Shown here in pieces: positions 5,717 to 13,165 of a stretch of 13,763 bases of DNA (within the stretch, counting starts at the first letter, position 1; each line of letters begins with the position of its first letter). This DNA is from JAVJPJ01 sp040217295 (GTDB lineage: Bacteria; Pseudomonadota; Alphaproteobacteria; Rhodobacterales; Rhodobacteraceae). Where the stretch lies: positions 1 through 13,763 of the forward strand of contig CAYWTM010000092.1 of the NCBI GenBank assembly GCA_964460185.1, given 5' to 3'. A program made the position numbers and the translations under genes. The notes below the pieces were generated by a model, which had not been told where the DNA came from, did no database searches, and was given only the letters and a program-made list of their open reading frames with translations.

Positions 5717-6769
5717 CTATCCGCGCCAGGCCGCCAGCAAGGCCGCCACGTCGGCCCCGGATTTCGACCAGTCCATGACGATCCGGCAGCGGATCAGGTC
5801 GTCGGGACCGGCACCCTCCATGGCGTTCGAGGGGAACAGGTAATAGACCGCACCGGCTGCAAAGGCGCGCTCATGGGCCGATTTCGGAAGCTCGAAAAAC
5901 CCCAGATTGCCGGCGACCGGGTGGCACACCCGCGCGCCCGGCACCTGCGCCAGACCCTGTACCAGCGACGCCATACTTGCATTGGCGGCCTGCGCCATCT
6001 CCAGCCACAGGTCACCCGCCGCATAGGCCGCCATTTGCGCGCCCAGATAGCGCCCCTTGGACAAGAGATGGCCACCACGCTTGCGGCGCAGTTCCAGTTC
6101 GCGGCCCTTGGCGGGATCGAAGATCACGACCGCCTCGACGCCCATGCAGCCGTTCTTGGTGCCGCCAAAGCTGACCGCGTCGACGCCGGCCTTCCACGTC
6201 ATGTCGGCAGGTGAGCAGCCGAGCGCCGCGCAGGCGTTGGCAAAGCGCGCACCATCCAGATGCACGGGCAGGCCATGGCGTTTGGCGATTTCCGCCAAGA
6301 CTTGGATTTCGTTAATAGAATAGGCGCTGCCGGCCTCGTTGATACTGGTCAGGGTCACCGGTCCGGGTTGCACGCCGTGCACCCCCCTGTCGGCGGCCTC
6401 GACGATGGCGGCCTCAAGCGCCGCGGGATCCATCTTGCCATCCGCCCCGTCGACAAGGATCAGTTTGGCGCCACCGGTGTAGAATTCCGGTGCGCCACAT
6501 TCATCCCCGTCCACATGGGCGATGTGATGGCAGAAGATGCCGTTCCAGGGCTGGGTGAAACACGCCAGCGCCAGCGCGTTGGCGACGCTGCCGGTCGTGA
6601 CGAATTCGACAACCGCATCGGGTGCCTCGAACAGGGCGCGCACCGCGTCGCGCGCGCCTTGCGTCACCGGGTCATTGCCATAGGGCATCGCGTAGCCGTC
6701 ATTTGCGGCAGCCATCGCCTCAAGCACCTTGGGATGGACCGGGCCCGTGTTGTCCGAGGCAAAGATCAT
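5717..6769 (-). CDS. Threonine-aldolase-like PLP enzyme (beta-eliminating lyase family)
   Basis: This 350-aa protein matches low-specificity L-threonine aldolases, PLP enzymes that split threonine or allo-threonine into glycine and acetaldehyde. Landmarks are FASDNTGPVHPKV at the start (3-15), the FVTTGSVANALAL loop (56-68), HLDGARFANA (170-179) with Asp172 that should contact the PLP ring nitrogen, and SFGGTKNG (200-207) with Lys205 as the likely Schiff-base lysine. The start at 6769 is preferred over an ATG at 6802 because the family begins at MIFASDN, GAGGAA lies about nine bases upstream, and the ATG forms an ATGA overlap with the stop of the YcgN gene. It is convergent with the hydrolase gene, 32 bases apart with no clear terminator. 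Other beta-eliminating activities are possible. Confidence 0.9.
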   Translation of the reverse strand: MIFASDNTGPVHPKVLEAMAAANDGYAMPYGNDPVTQGARDAVRALFEAPDAVVEFVTTGSVANALALACFTQPWNGIFCHHIAHVDGDECGAPEFYTGGAKLILVDGADGKMDPAALEAAIVEAADRGVHGVQPGPVTLTSINEAGSAYSINEIQVLAEIAKRHGLPVHLDGARFANACAALGCSPADMTWKAGVDAVSFGGTKNGCMGVEAVVIFDPAKGRELELRRKRGGHLLSKGRYLGAQMAAYAAGDLWLEMAQAANASMASLVQGLAQVPGARVCHPVAGNLGFFELPKSAHERAFAAGAVYYLFPSNAMEGAGPDDLIRCRIVMDWSKSGADVAALLAAWRG

Positions 6770-7212
6770 GTTCCGGGTTCCTCGATGATGTAGTCTTCCC
6801 ATTCGTCTTCCGGCACCTCGAATTCGGGCACCGTGATGCCGCGAACGCTGACGCCAGCCTCATGGACCGTGTTGGGGTCGCCTGACACGAGGTAATGCCA
6901 CCAAAACAACTGCTTGCCCTCGTGCAAAAGCCGGTATGCGCAGGTCCGGGGCATGAAATACGCGATGTCGGGCATGGTTGTCGGGCTCAACTGGATACAT
7001 TCGGGCACCAGCGTCTTGCGCAGCCCGTACTGGCCGCAGCGGCAGGTCGTGTCATCCAGCAGGCGGCACGCCACACGGGTCAGCGCGACCTCTTGCGTAT
7101 CTTCGTCTTCCAGCTTGTTGAGGCAGCATTTCCCGCAGCCGTCGCACAGGGCCTCCCATTCGCTGGCGGTCATGTTCTCAGGCCGCACTGTTTCCCAGAA
7201 CCTGCGTCTCAT
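6766..7212 (-). CDS. ycgN: YcgN-family cysteine-cluster protein (UPF0260)
   Basis: This 148-aa protein fits the YcgN/UPF0260 family, a conserved group without a settled function. Cysteines dominate: CDGCGKCC (23-30), C49, C57 and C59 in CRCGQYG, C72 and C91, a set that suits metal or iron-sulfur binding. The family-typical ESEWEALCDGCGKCCLNKLEDE-like beginning, VPECIQLSPTT and LPRTCAYRL-like segments (here FMPRTCAYRLL), and the WWHYLVSGDPNTVHEAG block are all visible. No signal peptide. Both ends overlap its neighbours by ATGA: ribF upstream and the threonine-aldolase-like gene downstream. The upstream ribosome site is weak, as expected if translation is coupled to ribF. Confidence 0.92.
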   Translation of the reverse strand: MRRRFWETVRPENMTASEWEALCDGCGKCCLNKLEDEDTQEVALTRVACRLLDDTTCRCGQYGLRKTLVPECIQLSPTTMPDIAYFMPRTCAYRLLHEGKQLFWWHYLVSGDPNTVHEAGVSVRGITVPEFEVPEDEWEDYIIEEPGT

Positions 7213-8135
7213 GGGCCGGCCAATACGCTGCGCGCCTTGGCGCTGTCAGCGTCCATTTGCGCGATCAGGGCATCGAGCCCGTCGAATTTTGCCTCGCCCC
7301 GCAGATAGTCGACAAGACCCACCGACAGGGAATGGCCGTAGAGATCACCCGTGAAATCGAACAAAAAGGTTTCAAGGTTGGGGGTGGGGCGTTCGAACAT
7401 CGGCGAAATACCCAGGTTGGCTACGCCCCTGTAGCTGCCCTTGTGGGGGCCGTCCAACACGTCGACCAGCACGGCATACACGCCAAGCCGGGGCACATGC
7501 AGCCCGTCCAGCGCCATGTTCGCGGTGGGATAGCCCAACTGCCGGCCGCGTTTTTCACCGTGCAAAACAGGTCCTTCGATGCGATGCCAGTGGCCAAGCA
7601 TGGCGGCCGCGTCGCGGGGCGCGCCGTCGGTCAGGGCCTGCCGGATCGCGGTCGACGACACGGCACCGGCCTGCCCCTCGAGCAGAGGGGCTATGGTGAC
7701 GTCAAATCCGTAGCGGGCGCCGAATTCGTGCAGCATGTCGGCCGTGCCGGTCCGGCCCTTGCCGAAACAGAAATCCGCCCCGACCACCACATGGGCAAGG
7801 CCCAGACCTTCGGCCAGCACGTCGCGGGCAAATGCCTCGGCGCTCAAGCCCGCCAGGTTCGCGTCGAACGGCAGTTCCGCCAGGATATCGACGCCGTATT
7901 TCTGCAGCCGATGCGCGCGCGCCTCGGTGTTCATCAGGCGAAAGGGCGGGGCGTCAGGTGCGAAAAACTGGCGCGGATGCGGTTCGAACGTCACCACGCC
8001 CAACGGGGCATCCGGCCTGCGGGCCAGATCGATCACATGCTGATGGCCACGATGCACGCCATCGAAATTGCCGATAGCGGCAGAGGCGCCGCGATCGTCA
8101 GGACGCACAAACTGGTGGTCGCGCAGGATCCGCAT
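7209..8135 (-). CDS. ribF: Bifunctional riboflavin kinase / FAD synthetase
   Basis: This 308-aa enzyme phosphorylates riboflavin to FMN and then adenylates FMN to FAD, releasing pyrophosphate. The N-terminal nucleotidyltransferase part has AIGNFDGVHRGHQ (20-32), TFEPHPRQFF (49-58), VVVGADFCFGKGRTG (116-130) and SSTAIRQAL (160-168). The C-terminal kinase part has RGRQLGYPTANMAL (196-209), GVYAV (218-222), GVANLG (237-242) and NLETFLFDFTGDLYG (253-267), with Glu255 as the expected catalytic base. The length is normal. The start ATG at 8135 is preceded by AGGGCAGG. The gap to the maoC-type gene upstream is 108 bases with no clear terminator or promoter, so the four genes may share a transcript. 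Confidence 0.97.
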   Translation of the reverse strand: MRILRDHQFVRPDDRGASAAIGNFDGVHRGHQHVIDLARRPDAPLGVVTFEPHPRQFFAPDAPPFRLMNTEARAHRLQKYGVDILAELPFDANLAGLSAEAFARDVLAEGLGLAHVVVGADFCFGKGRTGTADMLHEFGARYGFDVTIAPLLEGQAGAVSSTAIRQALTDGAPRDAAAMLGHWHRIEGPVLHGEKRGRQLGYPTANMALDGLHVPRLGVYAVLVDVLDGPHKGSYRGVANLGISPMFERPTPNLETFLFDFTGDLYGHSLSVGLVDYLRGEAKFDGLDALIAQMDADSAKARSVLAGP

Positions 8136-8243
8136 TCGCCTGCCCTAGCGTTGCCTGCCGGGATGCGCAAGCCGGGGAAAGGAGGTATCGGGCATGAATC
8201 TGCGCGGCGCACAAACGGGTGGCACGGTTTGCCGCAGCCGGCC

Positions 8244-8687
8244 TCAATCGAACTTGCGCGATGGCGCCAGAACGACGGCTTCCCCCTTCAGAACCACGGT
8301 GTCTTCGACCCGGCAATGGGTGGCCAGCGTCACGCGGCGGCGGGAGTGGTCGATCTCCTTCACCTCGACCTCTGCCACGACCATGTCGCCGGGCCGGACG
8401 GGGGCCATGAATTTCAGCGTCTGACCAAGATAGACCGTGCCATGGCCCGGCAATTGTTCCCCGATCACGGCGGAAATCAGCCCCGCGGTCAGCATTCCAT
8501 GGGCGATGCGGCCCTCGAAAATCGTGTCGCGGGCATAGGCGTCGTCAAGATGCACCGGATTGCGATCCGTGGAGACCTGGGCAAACAGTTCGATATCATG
8601 ATCGGTGATCAGCTTTTGAAGCGAACGCTTCATGCCGATTTCCAGATCCTCGATGACAATGGTGCCAGTCATGATGTTGTCGAGCAT
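8244..8687 (-). CDS. MaoC-family (R)-enoyl-CoA hydratase-like dehydratase
   Basis: This 147-aa single hot-dog domain protein belongs to the MaoC family, whose members hydrate or dehydrate acyl-CoA thioesters; PhaJ-type members feed (R)-3-hydroxyacyl-CoA to polyester synthesis. The catalytic motif is visible as STDRNPVHLDDAYA with Asp41 and His46, followed by FEGRIAHGMLTAGLIS, and GTVYLGQTLKFMAPVRPGD, the strand pattern of the fold. The ATG at 8687 has GGAG with eight-base spacing. A candidate promoter lies at 8728-8757. No polyester genes are present in the window, so its acyl-CoA substrate is unknown. It appears to be the first gene of the transcript leading to ribF. Confidence 0.92.
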   Translation of the reverse strand: MLDNIMTGTIVIEDLEIGMKRSLQKLITDHDIELFAQVSTDRNPVHLDDAYARDTIFEGRIAHGMLTAGLISAVIGEQLPGHGTVYLGQTLKFMAPVRPGDMVVAEVEVKEIDHSRRRVTLATHCRVEDTVVLKGEAVVLAPSRKFD

Positions 8688-8727
8688 GTGTCAGTCTCCG
8701 TCACGAAACACGGGGTCGGTGCGCCCG

Positions 8728-8757
8728 CTCATACCTGAACATGGGGCGCCTTCGCAA
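8728..8757 (-). promoter_or_regulatory. Likely promoter of the maoC-ribF gene group
   Basis: On the minus strand TTGCGA (8757-8752) and TATGAG (8733-8728) are 18 bases apart, four of six matches each. The -10 lies in AGGTATGAG, the same nine bases that form the -10 region of the ppaC promoter. The predicted leader is about 34 nt. Confidence 0.45.
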
Positions 8758-8774
8758 TCGGGAAAGTAACAAAA

Positions 8775-8790
8775 TGCGTCCAAGGATGCA
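8775..8790 (-). terminator. Weak hairpin downstream of the HAD hydrolase gene
   Basis: TGCGTCC and GGATGCA flank a two-base centre, and the minus-strand copy is followed by TTTTG. The stem has one A-C mismatch on the minus strand and a very tight loop, so termination there would be inefficient. It lies 53 bases past the HAD gene stop. Confidence 0.25.
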
Positions 8791-8843
8791 ATTTTGGCAA
8801 TATTGTTGCGTCGAGAATTCGAGGTGACGGGGCAGCGACAGGG

Positions 8844-9716
8844 TTAGCGCAGCATCCCGATCGCGTAGGTCGGTTCCATCTGGGCATCGGTCAGGAACCG
8901 GGCCAGCTTGTGTGCGTCGGGCTGGTCCGTGGTGCCGGTTTCCGCGCGCGCCAGCCCGCCGGTGATGAAAAGCGTGTCGATGTTTTCGCCCATGCCACCT
9001 TCGACATCGGTGCGAATGCCGTCGCCGATCGCAAGGATCCGGTCATCGGAGGTCGGTTTGCCGATCTGTTGCAGCCGGCGCCGGGCCAGGTCGTAGATGG
9101 GGGGATGCGGTTTGCCGAAATAGAGGCTTTCGCCGCCCATCTCGGTGTAAAGCTCGGCCAGCGCGCCCGCGCACCATTCGCGGCTTTCGCCCCGGTCCAC
9201 GACAATATCGGGATTGGCGCACAGCAATTTCAGCCCGAGCGTCTTGGCCAGCAGGAATTGCGGGCGCATATCGGATGGGTCGGCATGGGGGTCGAAGGGG
9301 CCGGTACATACGATCCCATCGGCCTGTTGCAGCTCGACCTTCTCGATCGTCACCGCGTGTTCGATCAGGTCCATCTTTTCGAAAAACGGCGCGTCATGCG
9401 GCTCTCCGATATGCCAGACCTTCTGGCCGACGACGCCCTCGAACATGGCCGCGCGCGCACTGTCGCCGGATGTGGCGATGACGTCCCAGCAATCCTCGGG
9501 CACCGAGAGGCGCAGCAGTTGCTTGGCGACCGAGGCGCGCGGGCGCGGCGCGTTAGTCACCAACACGACCGTGCCGCCGCCGGCCTTGAAGGCGCGCAAG
9601 GCCTCGACTGCCGCGGGAAAGGCGTGCAGCCCGTCATGCACGCACCCCCACAGATCGCAGAAAACCGCGTCATATCGCTCGGAAATCTCGGCGAGGGTGT
9701 CGATGATGCGGGTCAT
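8844..9716 (-). CDS. TIGR01459-type HAD-superfamily hydrolase (NagD-like)
   Basis: This 290-aa protein is a HAD-superfamily phosphatase of the NagD-like class with a C2-type cap. Motif I is FCDLWGCVHDGL with the nucleophile Asp21; the usual second Asp is Trp23, which I recall as normal for the TIGR01459 group. Motif II is VVLVTNAPRPR (51-60) with the Thr-Asn pair, the motif III lysine is in YFGKPHPPIYDLA (Lys202), and motif IV is AIGDGIRTDVEGG (229-241). It should be cytoplasmic. The ATG at 9716 has AGGAG seven bases upstream. Its own promoter was not identified; a GC-rich repeat lies just upstream. The substrate of this subfamily is not established; small sugar or nucleotide phosphates are likely from the fold. 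Confidence 0.93.
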   Translation of the reverse strand: MTRIIDTLAEISERYDAVFCDLWGCVHDGLHAFPAAVEALRAFKAGGGTVVLVTNAPRPRASVAKQLLRLSVPEDCWDVIATSGDSARAAMFEGVVGQKVWHIGEPHDAPFFEKMDLIEHAVTIEKVELQQADGIVCTGPFDPHADPSDMRPQFLLAKTLGLKLLCANPDIVVDRGESREWCAGALAELYTEMGGESLYFGKPHPPIYDLARRRLQQIGKPTSDDRILAIGDGIRTDVEGGMGENIDTLFITGGLARAETGTTDQPDAHKLARFLTDAQMEPTYAIGMLR

Positions 9717-9753
9717 TGCGGTGCTCCTGTCGCTGTCGGCGCACCTCTACGAC

Positions 9754-9836
9754 AAGGGGGGCAGGGGGGCCAGCCCCCCCGTCGCCTGCGGCGCCGCCCC
9801 CCCGGGATATTTCACAAACGGAGAAAGGAGGACCGG
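9754..9836. repeat. GC-rich intergenic repeat-like element between cpdB and the HAD gene
   Basis: This stretch is built of long G and C runs with nested inverted repeats: GGGGGGC/GCCCCCC (9764-9770 and 9773-9779), CGCC/GGCG around 9783-9793, then eight C's, followed by GGGATATTT and an AAACGGAGAAAGGAGG tail. I recall near-identical 'GGGGCCAGCCCC ... CCCCCGGGATATTT' elements scattered between genes of many Rhodobacteraceae. Only one copy is in this window, so repetition cannot be shown here. Its position after cpdB, read on the minus strand, would allow it to end or trim that transcript. Confidence 0.55.
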
Positions 9837-9865
9837 CGCGCAAGACCGCCGGTCCCGCCGCGGGA

Positions 9866-11824
9866 TCACAAGGTGATGCGGTAGCGAGCAAAGCCGTCCG
9901 GGCCGTCCCCGGCCGGTTCGATATTGACGCCCTCGACCGCGTCGATGAAATCGGCGGCGGCAGGGCCGGTGTCGAACAACACCGTCGTGCCGTCCATCGG
10001 CGCGAAGGTCCAGTTGGCATCGGCCGAGGGGCTGACGGTGCCCTGATCGACGATATAGCGCACGATCACGTCACGATTTGTGTCGGGCCCCTCGAAGACG
10101 GTGGTCGCGGGGCTGGCGCCCGGGAAATTGCCGCCGCCACCGGCGCGGTAGTTGTTGGTGGCGACAATGAATTCCTGGCCCGGATCAATCGGCGCGCCCT
10201 GGTAGGTGAGGTTGACGATGCGGTGGGCATCGGGCGCCACGACCTCGCCGTCATTGTTGTAGCGGGACGCCTGGCCAAGATCGATCTGGTAGCTGACCCC
10301 GTCGATCACGTCGAAATTGTAGGACGGGAAATCGGGGTTCAGCAGGACCTGATCGGGCTGTCCGGGGGTGATCTGGTTGAACATGCCCGCCGAGCGTTCC
10401 AGCCATTCGCGCACCTCGGCCCCGGTGATGCGCACCGCCCGCACCGTATTGGGATAGAGATACAGATCGGCCACGTTCTTGATCGCGATGGGGCCGGCTG
10501 CGACATCGGTATAGTATTCAGGCCCGCCGCGGCCACCGGCCTTGAACGGCGCTGCCGCCGAGAGAATGGGCAGGCCTTCGTGTTCCGTGCCCACCATCAT
10601 CTGGTCGATATACCAGGTCTGCGCGTTCGACACGATCTGGACCGATGGATCATCTGCCACCAGCGCAAAGTAGCTGTGCAGGGGCGCGTCTGTCTGACCC
10701 ACCTCGGCGCGGACATAGGCCAGCGTCGCGTCGTGTTCGGCCGCGACCGAGGCCAGAACCGCCGCGTCGCTTTCGACCAGGGCGGTGATCGAGCGGTCTT
10801 CCTCGCGGCGCGAGATGGGCCGCGCCTCGGACATGTGGGATGCGATGCGCCACGAATTGCCGTCGCGTTCCAGCATCAGGTCCACGAGGCCCATATGGCT
10901 GCCCCAGAACCCGGCCATGACGGCGGGTTTGCCCATGATCGTGCCGGCCTCGACATCGACACCGGGCGTGCCGGCATAGTCGGGGCCCGGGAAAACGCGG
11001 TGGTGGTGGCCGGTCAGGATCGCGTCGATCCCGTCGACGCCGGCCAGTGGCACCGAAGCGTTTTCCATCATGTCGGAATGATCGGCCTCGCCGATGCCGG
11101 AATGGCTGAGGGCGATGATGATCTCGGCGCCTTCCTCGCGCATCTGGGGGATATAGGCGCGCGCCGTGGCGACGATATCGCGGGCCTGCACGTTGCCGTC
11201 CAGGTGGCGGCGGTCCCAAGTCATGATCTGCGGCGGCACGAAGCCGATGATGCCGATGCGGATCGGGTGGGTTTCGCCCGCACCATCGGTGATCTCGCGG
11301 TCGAGGATCACGTAGGGGGGCAACAGCGTGGTGTCGTCGGTCGGGGTCGCGCCCATTTCGCTTGCCACATTGGCGCAGACCACGGGGAAGGCCGCGCCCG
11401 AGACCGAGTTCATCAAGAAGGTCAGGCCGTAGTTGAATTCGTGGTTGCCAAGGGTCGAGGCATCGAAGCCGAGCGTGTTCATCGCCGCGATCATCGGGTG
11501 GCTGTCGCCCTCGGACATGCCGCGTTCATAGGCCATGTAGTCGCCCATCGGGTTGCCCTGAAGGAAGTCGCCATTGTCCAGAAGGATGGAGTTGGTGGCC
11601 TCGGCCCGGACGCCGTTGATCAGCGACGCGGTGCGCGCAAGGCCAACGGTGTCGACGGGGCGGTCACCGTAGTAGTCATAAGGGTAGACATGCACGTGAA
11701 TGTCCGTGGTTTCCATGATCCGCAGATGGGCCTGGCCGCTCTGGGCGCGGGCGGAAAAGGGATGGAGGGCGATGAAGCCGGCGGTCGTTGCCAAGAATGT
11801 GCGGCGGTCCAAGAGAATCGGCAT
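9866..11824 (-). CDS. cpdB: 2',3'-cyclic-nucleotide 2'-phosphodiesterase / 3'-nucleotidase, Tat-exported
   Basis: This 652-aa protein matches periplasmic CpdB, which opens 2',3'-cyclic nucleotides and then removes the 3'-phosphate, releasing nucleosides and phosphate from RNA fragments. The metallophosphatase motifs are in order: TTDIHVHVYPYDYY (39-52), LLDNGDFLQGNP (81-92), TLGNHEFNYG (124-133), ALSHSG (238-243) and ILTGHHHRVFPG (269-280). The C-terminal nucleotidase domain has FKAGGRGG and NNYRAGGGGNFPG. The N-terminus LLDRRTFLATTAG, with a hydrophobic stretch and ARA cut site, is a Tat-type signal, implying export of a folded, metal-loaded enzyme. The ATG at 11824 is chosen for AGGAG seven bases upstream and the signal; an upstream ATG at 11884 adds 20 arginine-rich residues before it. 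A terminator upstream separates it from ppaC. Confidence 0.95.
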   Translation of the reverse strand: MPILLDRRTFLATTAGFIALHPFSARAQSGQAHLRIMETTDIHVHVYPYDYYGDRPVDTVGLARTASLINGVRAEATNSILLDNGDFLQGNPMGDYMAYERGMSEGDSHPMIAAMNTLGFDASTLGNHEFNYGLTFLMNSVSGAAFPVVCANVASEMGATPTDDTTLLPPYVILDREITDGAGETHPIRIGIIGFVPPQIMTWDRRHLDGNVQARDIVATARAYIPQMREEGAEIIIALSHSGIGEADHSDMMENASVPLAGVDGIDAILTGHHHRVFPGPDYAGTPGVDVEAGTIMGKPAVMAGFWGSHMGLVDLMLERDGNSWRIASHMSEARPISRREEDRSITALVESDAAVLASVAAEHDATLAYVRAEVGQTDAPLHSYFALVADDPSVQIVSNAQTWYIDQMMVGTEHEGLPILSAAAPFKAGGRGGPEYYTDVAAGPIAIKNVADLYLYPNTVRAVRITGAEVREWLERSAGMFNQITPGQPDQVLLNPDFPSYNFDVIDGVSYQIDLGQASRYNNDGEVVAPDAHRIVNLTYQGAPIDPGQEFIVATNNYRAGGGGNFPGASPATTVFEGPDTNRDVIVRYIVDQGTVSPSADANWTFAPMDGTTVLFDTGPAAADFIDAVEGVNIEPAGDGPDGFARYRITL

Positions 11825-11923
11825 GGCGTAGCTCCTGCGTTGGTGTACGGGAACACTACGCCTGTTTGATGGCAGGGCGTGCAATGATCTGCGTCAGCCC
11901 GGTGACATCGGCATGAAATGGCC

Positions 11924-11954
11924 AAGAAAAAAGGCGGCCTGTGAGGCCGCCTTT
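11924..11954 (-). terminator. Rho-independent terminator of ppaC
   Basis: AAAGGCGGCCT and AGGCCGCCTTT (11930-11940 and 11944-11954) form a perfect 11-bp stem with a three-base loop. On the minus strand it runs into TTTTTTCTT, a proper T-run, 20 bases after the ppaC stop. It implies that cpdB downstream has its own promoter in 11825-11923, where I saw no clear boxes. Confidence 0.92.
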
Positions 11955-11973
11955 GTCTTCATATGGCATCTAA

Positions 11974-12897
11974 TCAGAGCGCGAGGTTCGGTATGATCTG
12001 CTTTTTGCGGCTGACGACACCGGGCAGCACGACCGTGTCGGCGTCCCCCACAACGGTGGCAAAGCTTTTCTCGGCGACCTGTTTGACCAGATCGTTGGGC
12101 ACCAGCAGCGTGGCTTCTTCGTTGAGGATATCCACGACGAACAGCAACACCTGATCGACGCCGTCTTCCTGGGCCACGGTCGGCATGGTGGCCGCGAGGC
12201 TGTCTTTTCGCGACAAAACGATCTCGGGCGATGTGGTTTCCAGAACGCTGACACGGAAGGATTTGCCGCCGACATCGTAGGCCTTGGAATCCATGCGCAG
12301 CAACTCGGCATCCGAAAAGGCCGAGACATCGGATTTTGCCGCAAAAAGCTCTGCCGCGTAGGCCGGGATGTCGACACCCAGATCCTTGGCCAGCGCCTCG
12401 GCGATGGCGCGGTCTTCTTGCGTGGTGGTGGGCGAGCGGAATTCCAGCGTATCGGACAAGATGCAGCTGAGCATGGTGCCCTTCACCCAGGCCGGGGCCT
12501 GCGCCATGTCCTTGCCGATCATTTTCCACATCAAGGTGGCGGTACAGGCCAGCGGTTCGATGCGGATATCGATCGGGCCCTTGGTCTCAAGGCCGCCAAC
12601 CAGCTTGTGGTGGTCGATGATGGCCCGGATATCGGCGTCATTGATGGCGGCGGGCAGTTCAGCGGGGTTGTTGGTGTCGACGATCACGACCGGCTGACCG
12701 GCGTCGACGTCATCGATGATGCGGGGTTTGGGCAGGTCCCACTTGGCCAGCATGAAGGCCGCTTCGGTGTTGGGCTCGCCCAGGAGAACGGCTTCGGCAT
12801 CGGTGCCTTTGATCTCGTTGAGGTACCAGGCCCAGATGATGGGAGAGCCGGTGGAATCGGTGTCGGGTGACTTGTGGCCGAAAACAAGCGTGGTCAT
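11974..12897 (-). CDS. ppaC: Manganese-dependent (family II) inorganic pyrophosphatase
   Basis: This 307-aa cytoplasmic enzyme splits pyrophosphate into two phosphates and so pulls biosynthetic reactions forward. It is a DHH-family protein: metal ligands are visible in FGHKSPDTDSTG (His8, Asp12, Asp14), VDTNN (Asp74), IIDHHK (95-97 plus flanks) and LSDTLEF (Asp149). The C-terminal DHHA2 domain contains the substrate-binding VVSRKKQIIP (294-303). The length fits family II. The ATG at 12897 is preferred over upstream starts up to 13071 because the protein family begins at MTTLVFGHK and AGGA lies eight bases upstream. Promoter boxes and a strong terminator make it a single-gene unit. Confidence 0.96.
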   Translation of the reverse strand: MTTLVFGHKSPDTDSTGSPIIWAWYLNEIKGTDAEAVLLGEPNTEAAFMLAKWDLPKPRIIDDVDAGQPVVIVDTNNPAELPAAINDADIRAIIDHHKLVGGLETKGPIDIRIEPLACTATLMWKMIGKDMAQAPAWVKGTMLSCILSDTLEFRSPTTTQEDRAIAEALAKDLGVDIPAYAAELFAAKSDVSAFSDAELLRMDSKAYDVGGKSFRVSVLETTSPEIVLSRKDSLAATMPTVAQEDGVDQVLLFVVDILNEEATLLVPNDLVKQVAEKSFATVVGDADTVVLPGVVSRKKQIIPNLAL

Positions 12898-12931
12898 TGG
12901 GAAATCCTGCGGTATTTGCATCGTTGCGCGC

Positions 12932-12960
12932 CTCATACCTAAGGCGGCCCTCGATGTCAG
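12932..12960 (-). promoter_or_regulatory. Likely ppaC promoter
   Basis: On the minus strand CTGACA (12960-12955) and TATGAG (12937-12932) are 17 bases apart, matching five and four consensus positions. The predicted leader is about 28 nt. The -10 region shares the nine bases AGGTATGAG with the promoter proposed for the maoC-type gene. Confidence 0.55.
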
Positions 12961-13064
12961 GGGGAATCGTGACGCAGGCGCAGGGCGGGGCGTGCTTGCC
13001 ACCACGTCAGGCGGCGTGATCGGCGGCCCCGCCATGGATCGCGGGAAACCCGGTCTTCTGCCTG

Positions 13065-13093
13065 TTGACACGATCGGCCCGCATGCCTATTTC
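13065..13093 (+). promoter_or_regulatory. groESL promoter
   Basis: TTGACA (13065-13070) is a perfect -35 box, and TATTTC (13088-13093) follows after 17 bases as the -10. Transcription would begin near 13100, right at the edge of the CIRCE operator, the classic position for HrcA repression. Confidence 0.75.
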
Positions 13094-13100
13094 GACGCTG

Positions 13101-13127
13101 TTGGCACTCGCGCAACGTGAGTGCTAA
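13101..13127 (+). promoter_or_regulatory. CIRCE operator (HrcA-binding site)
   Basis: TTGGCACTC - nine bases - GAGTGCTAA matches the CIRCE consensus TTAGCACTC-N9-GAGTGCTAA with one change in the left arm. It lies between the promoter and groES, so the operon should be repressed by HrcA and released on heat shock. Confidence 0.95.
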
Positions 13128-13165
13128 CGGAAGAGACAACCGAACCCGAGAGGAGAGTTCGACAG

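Noticed and set aside
7257..8738. Open frame of 493 codons on the plus strand opposite ribF and the maoC-type gene
   Set aside because: It spans two real genes and the gap between them in antisense, and has no recognisable family. It is a shadow frame.
9716..11869. Open frame of 717 codons on the plus strand opposite cpdB
   Set aside because: It lies antisense to a gene whose motifs are all present. High GC at third codon positions often keeps the opposite frame open. Its product is a His/Asp/Gly/Arg-rich string without recognisable domains.
12898..13071. N-terminal extension of the pyrophosphatase up to 13071
   Set aside because: The extension runs through the predicted promoter, has no family match, and the start at 12897 has its own ribosome site.
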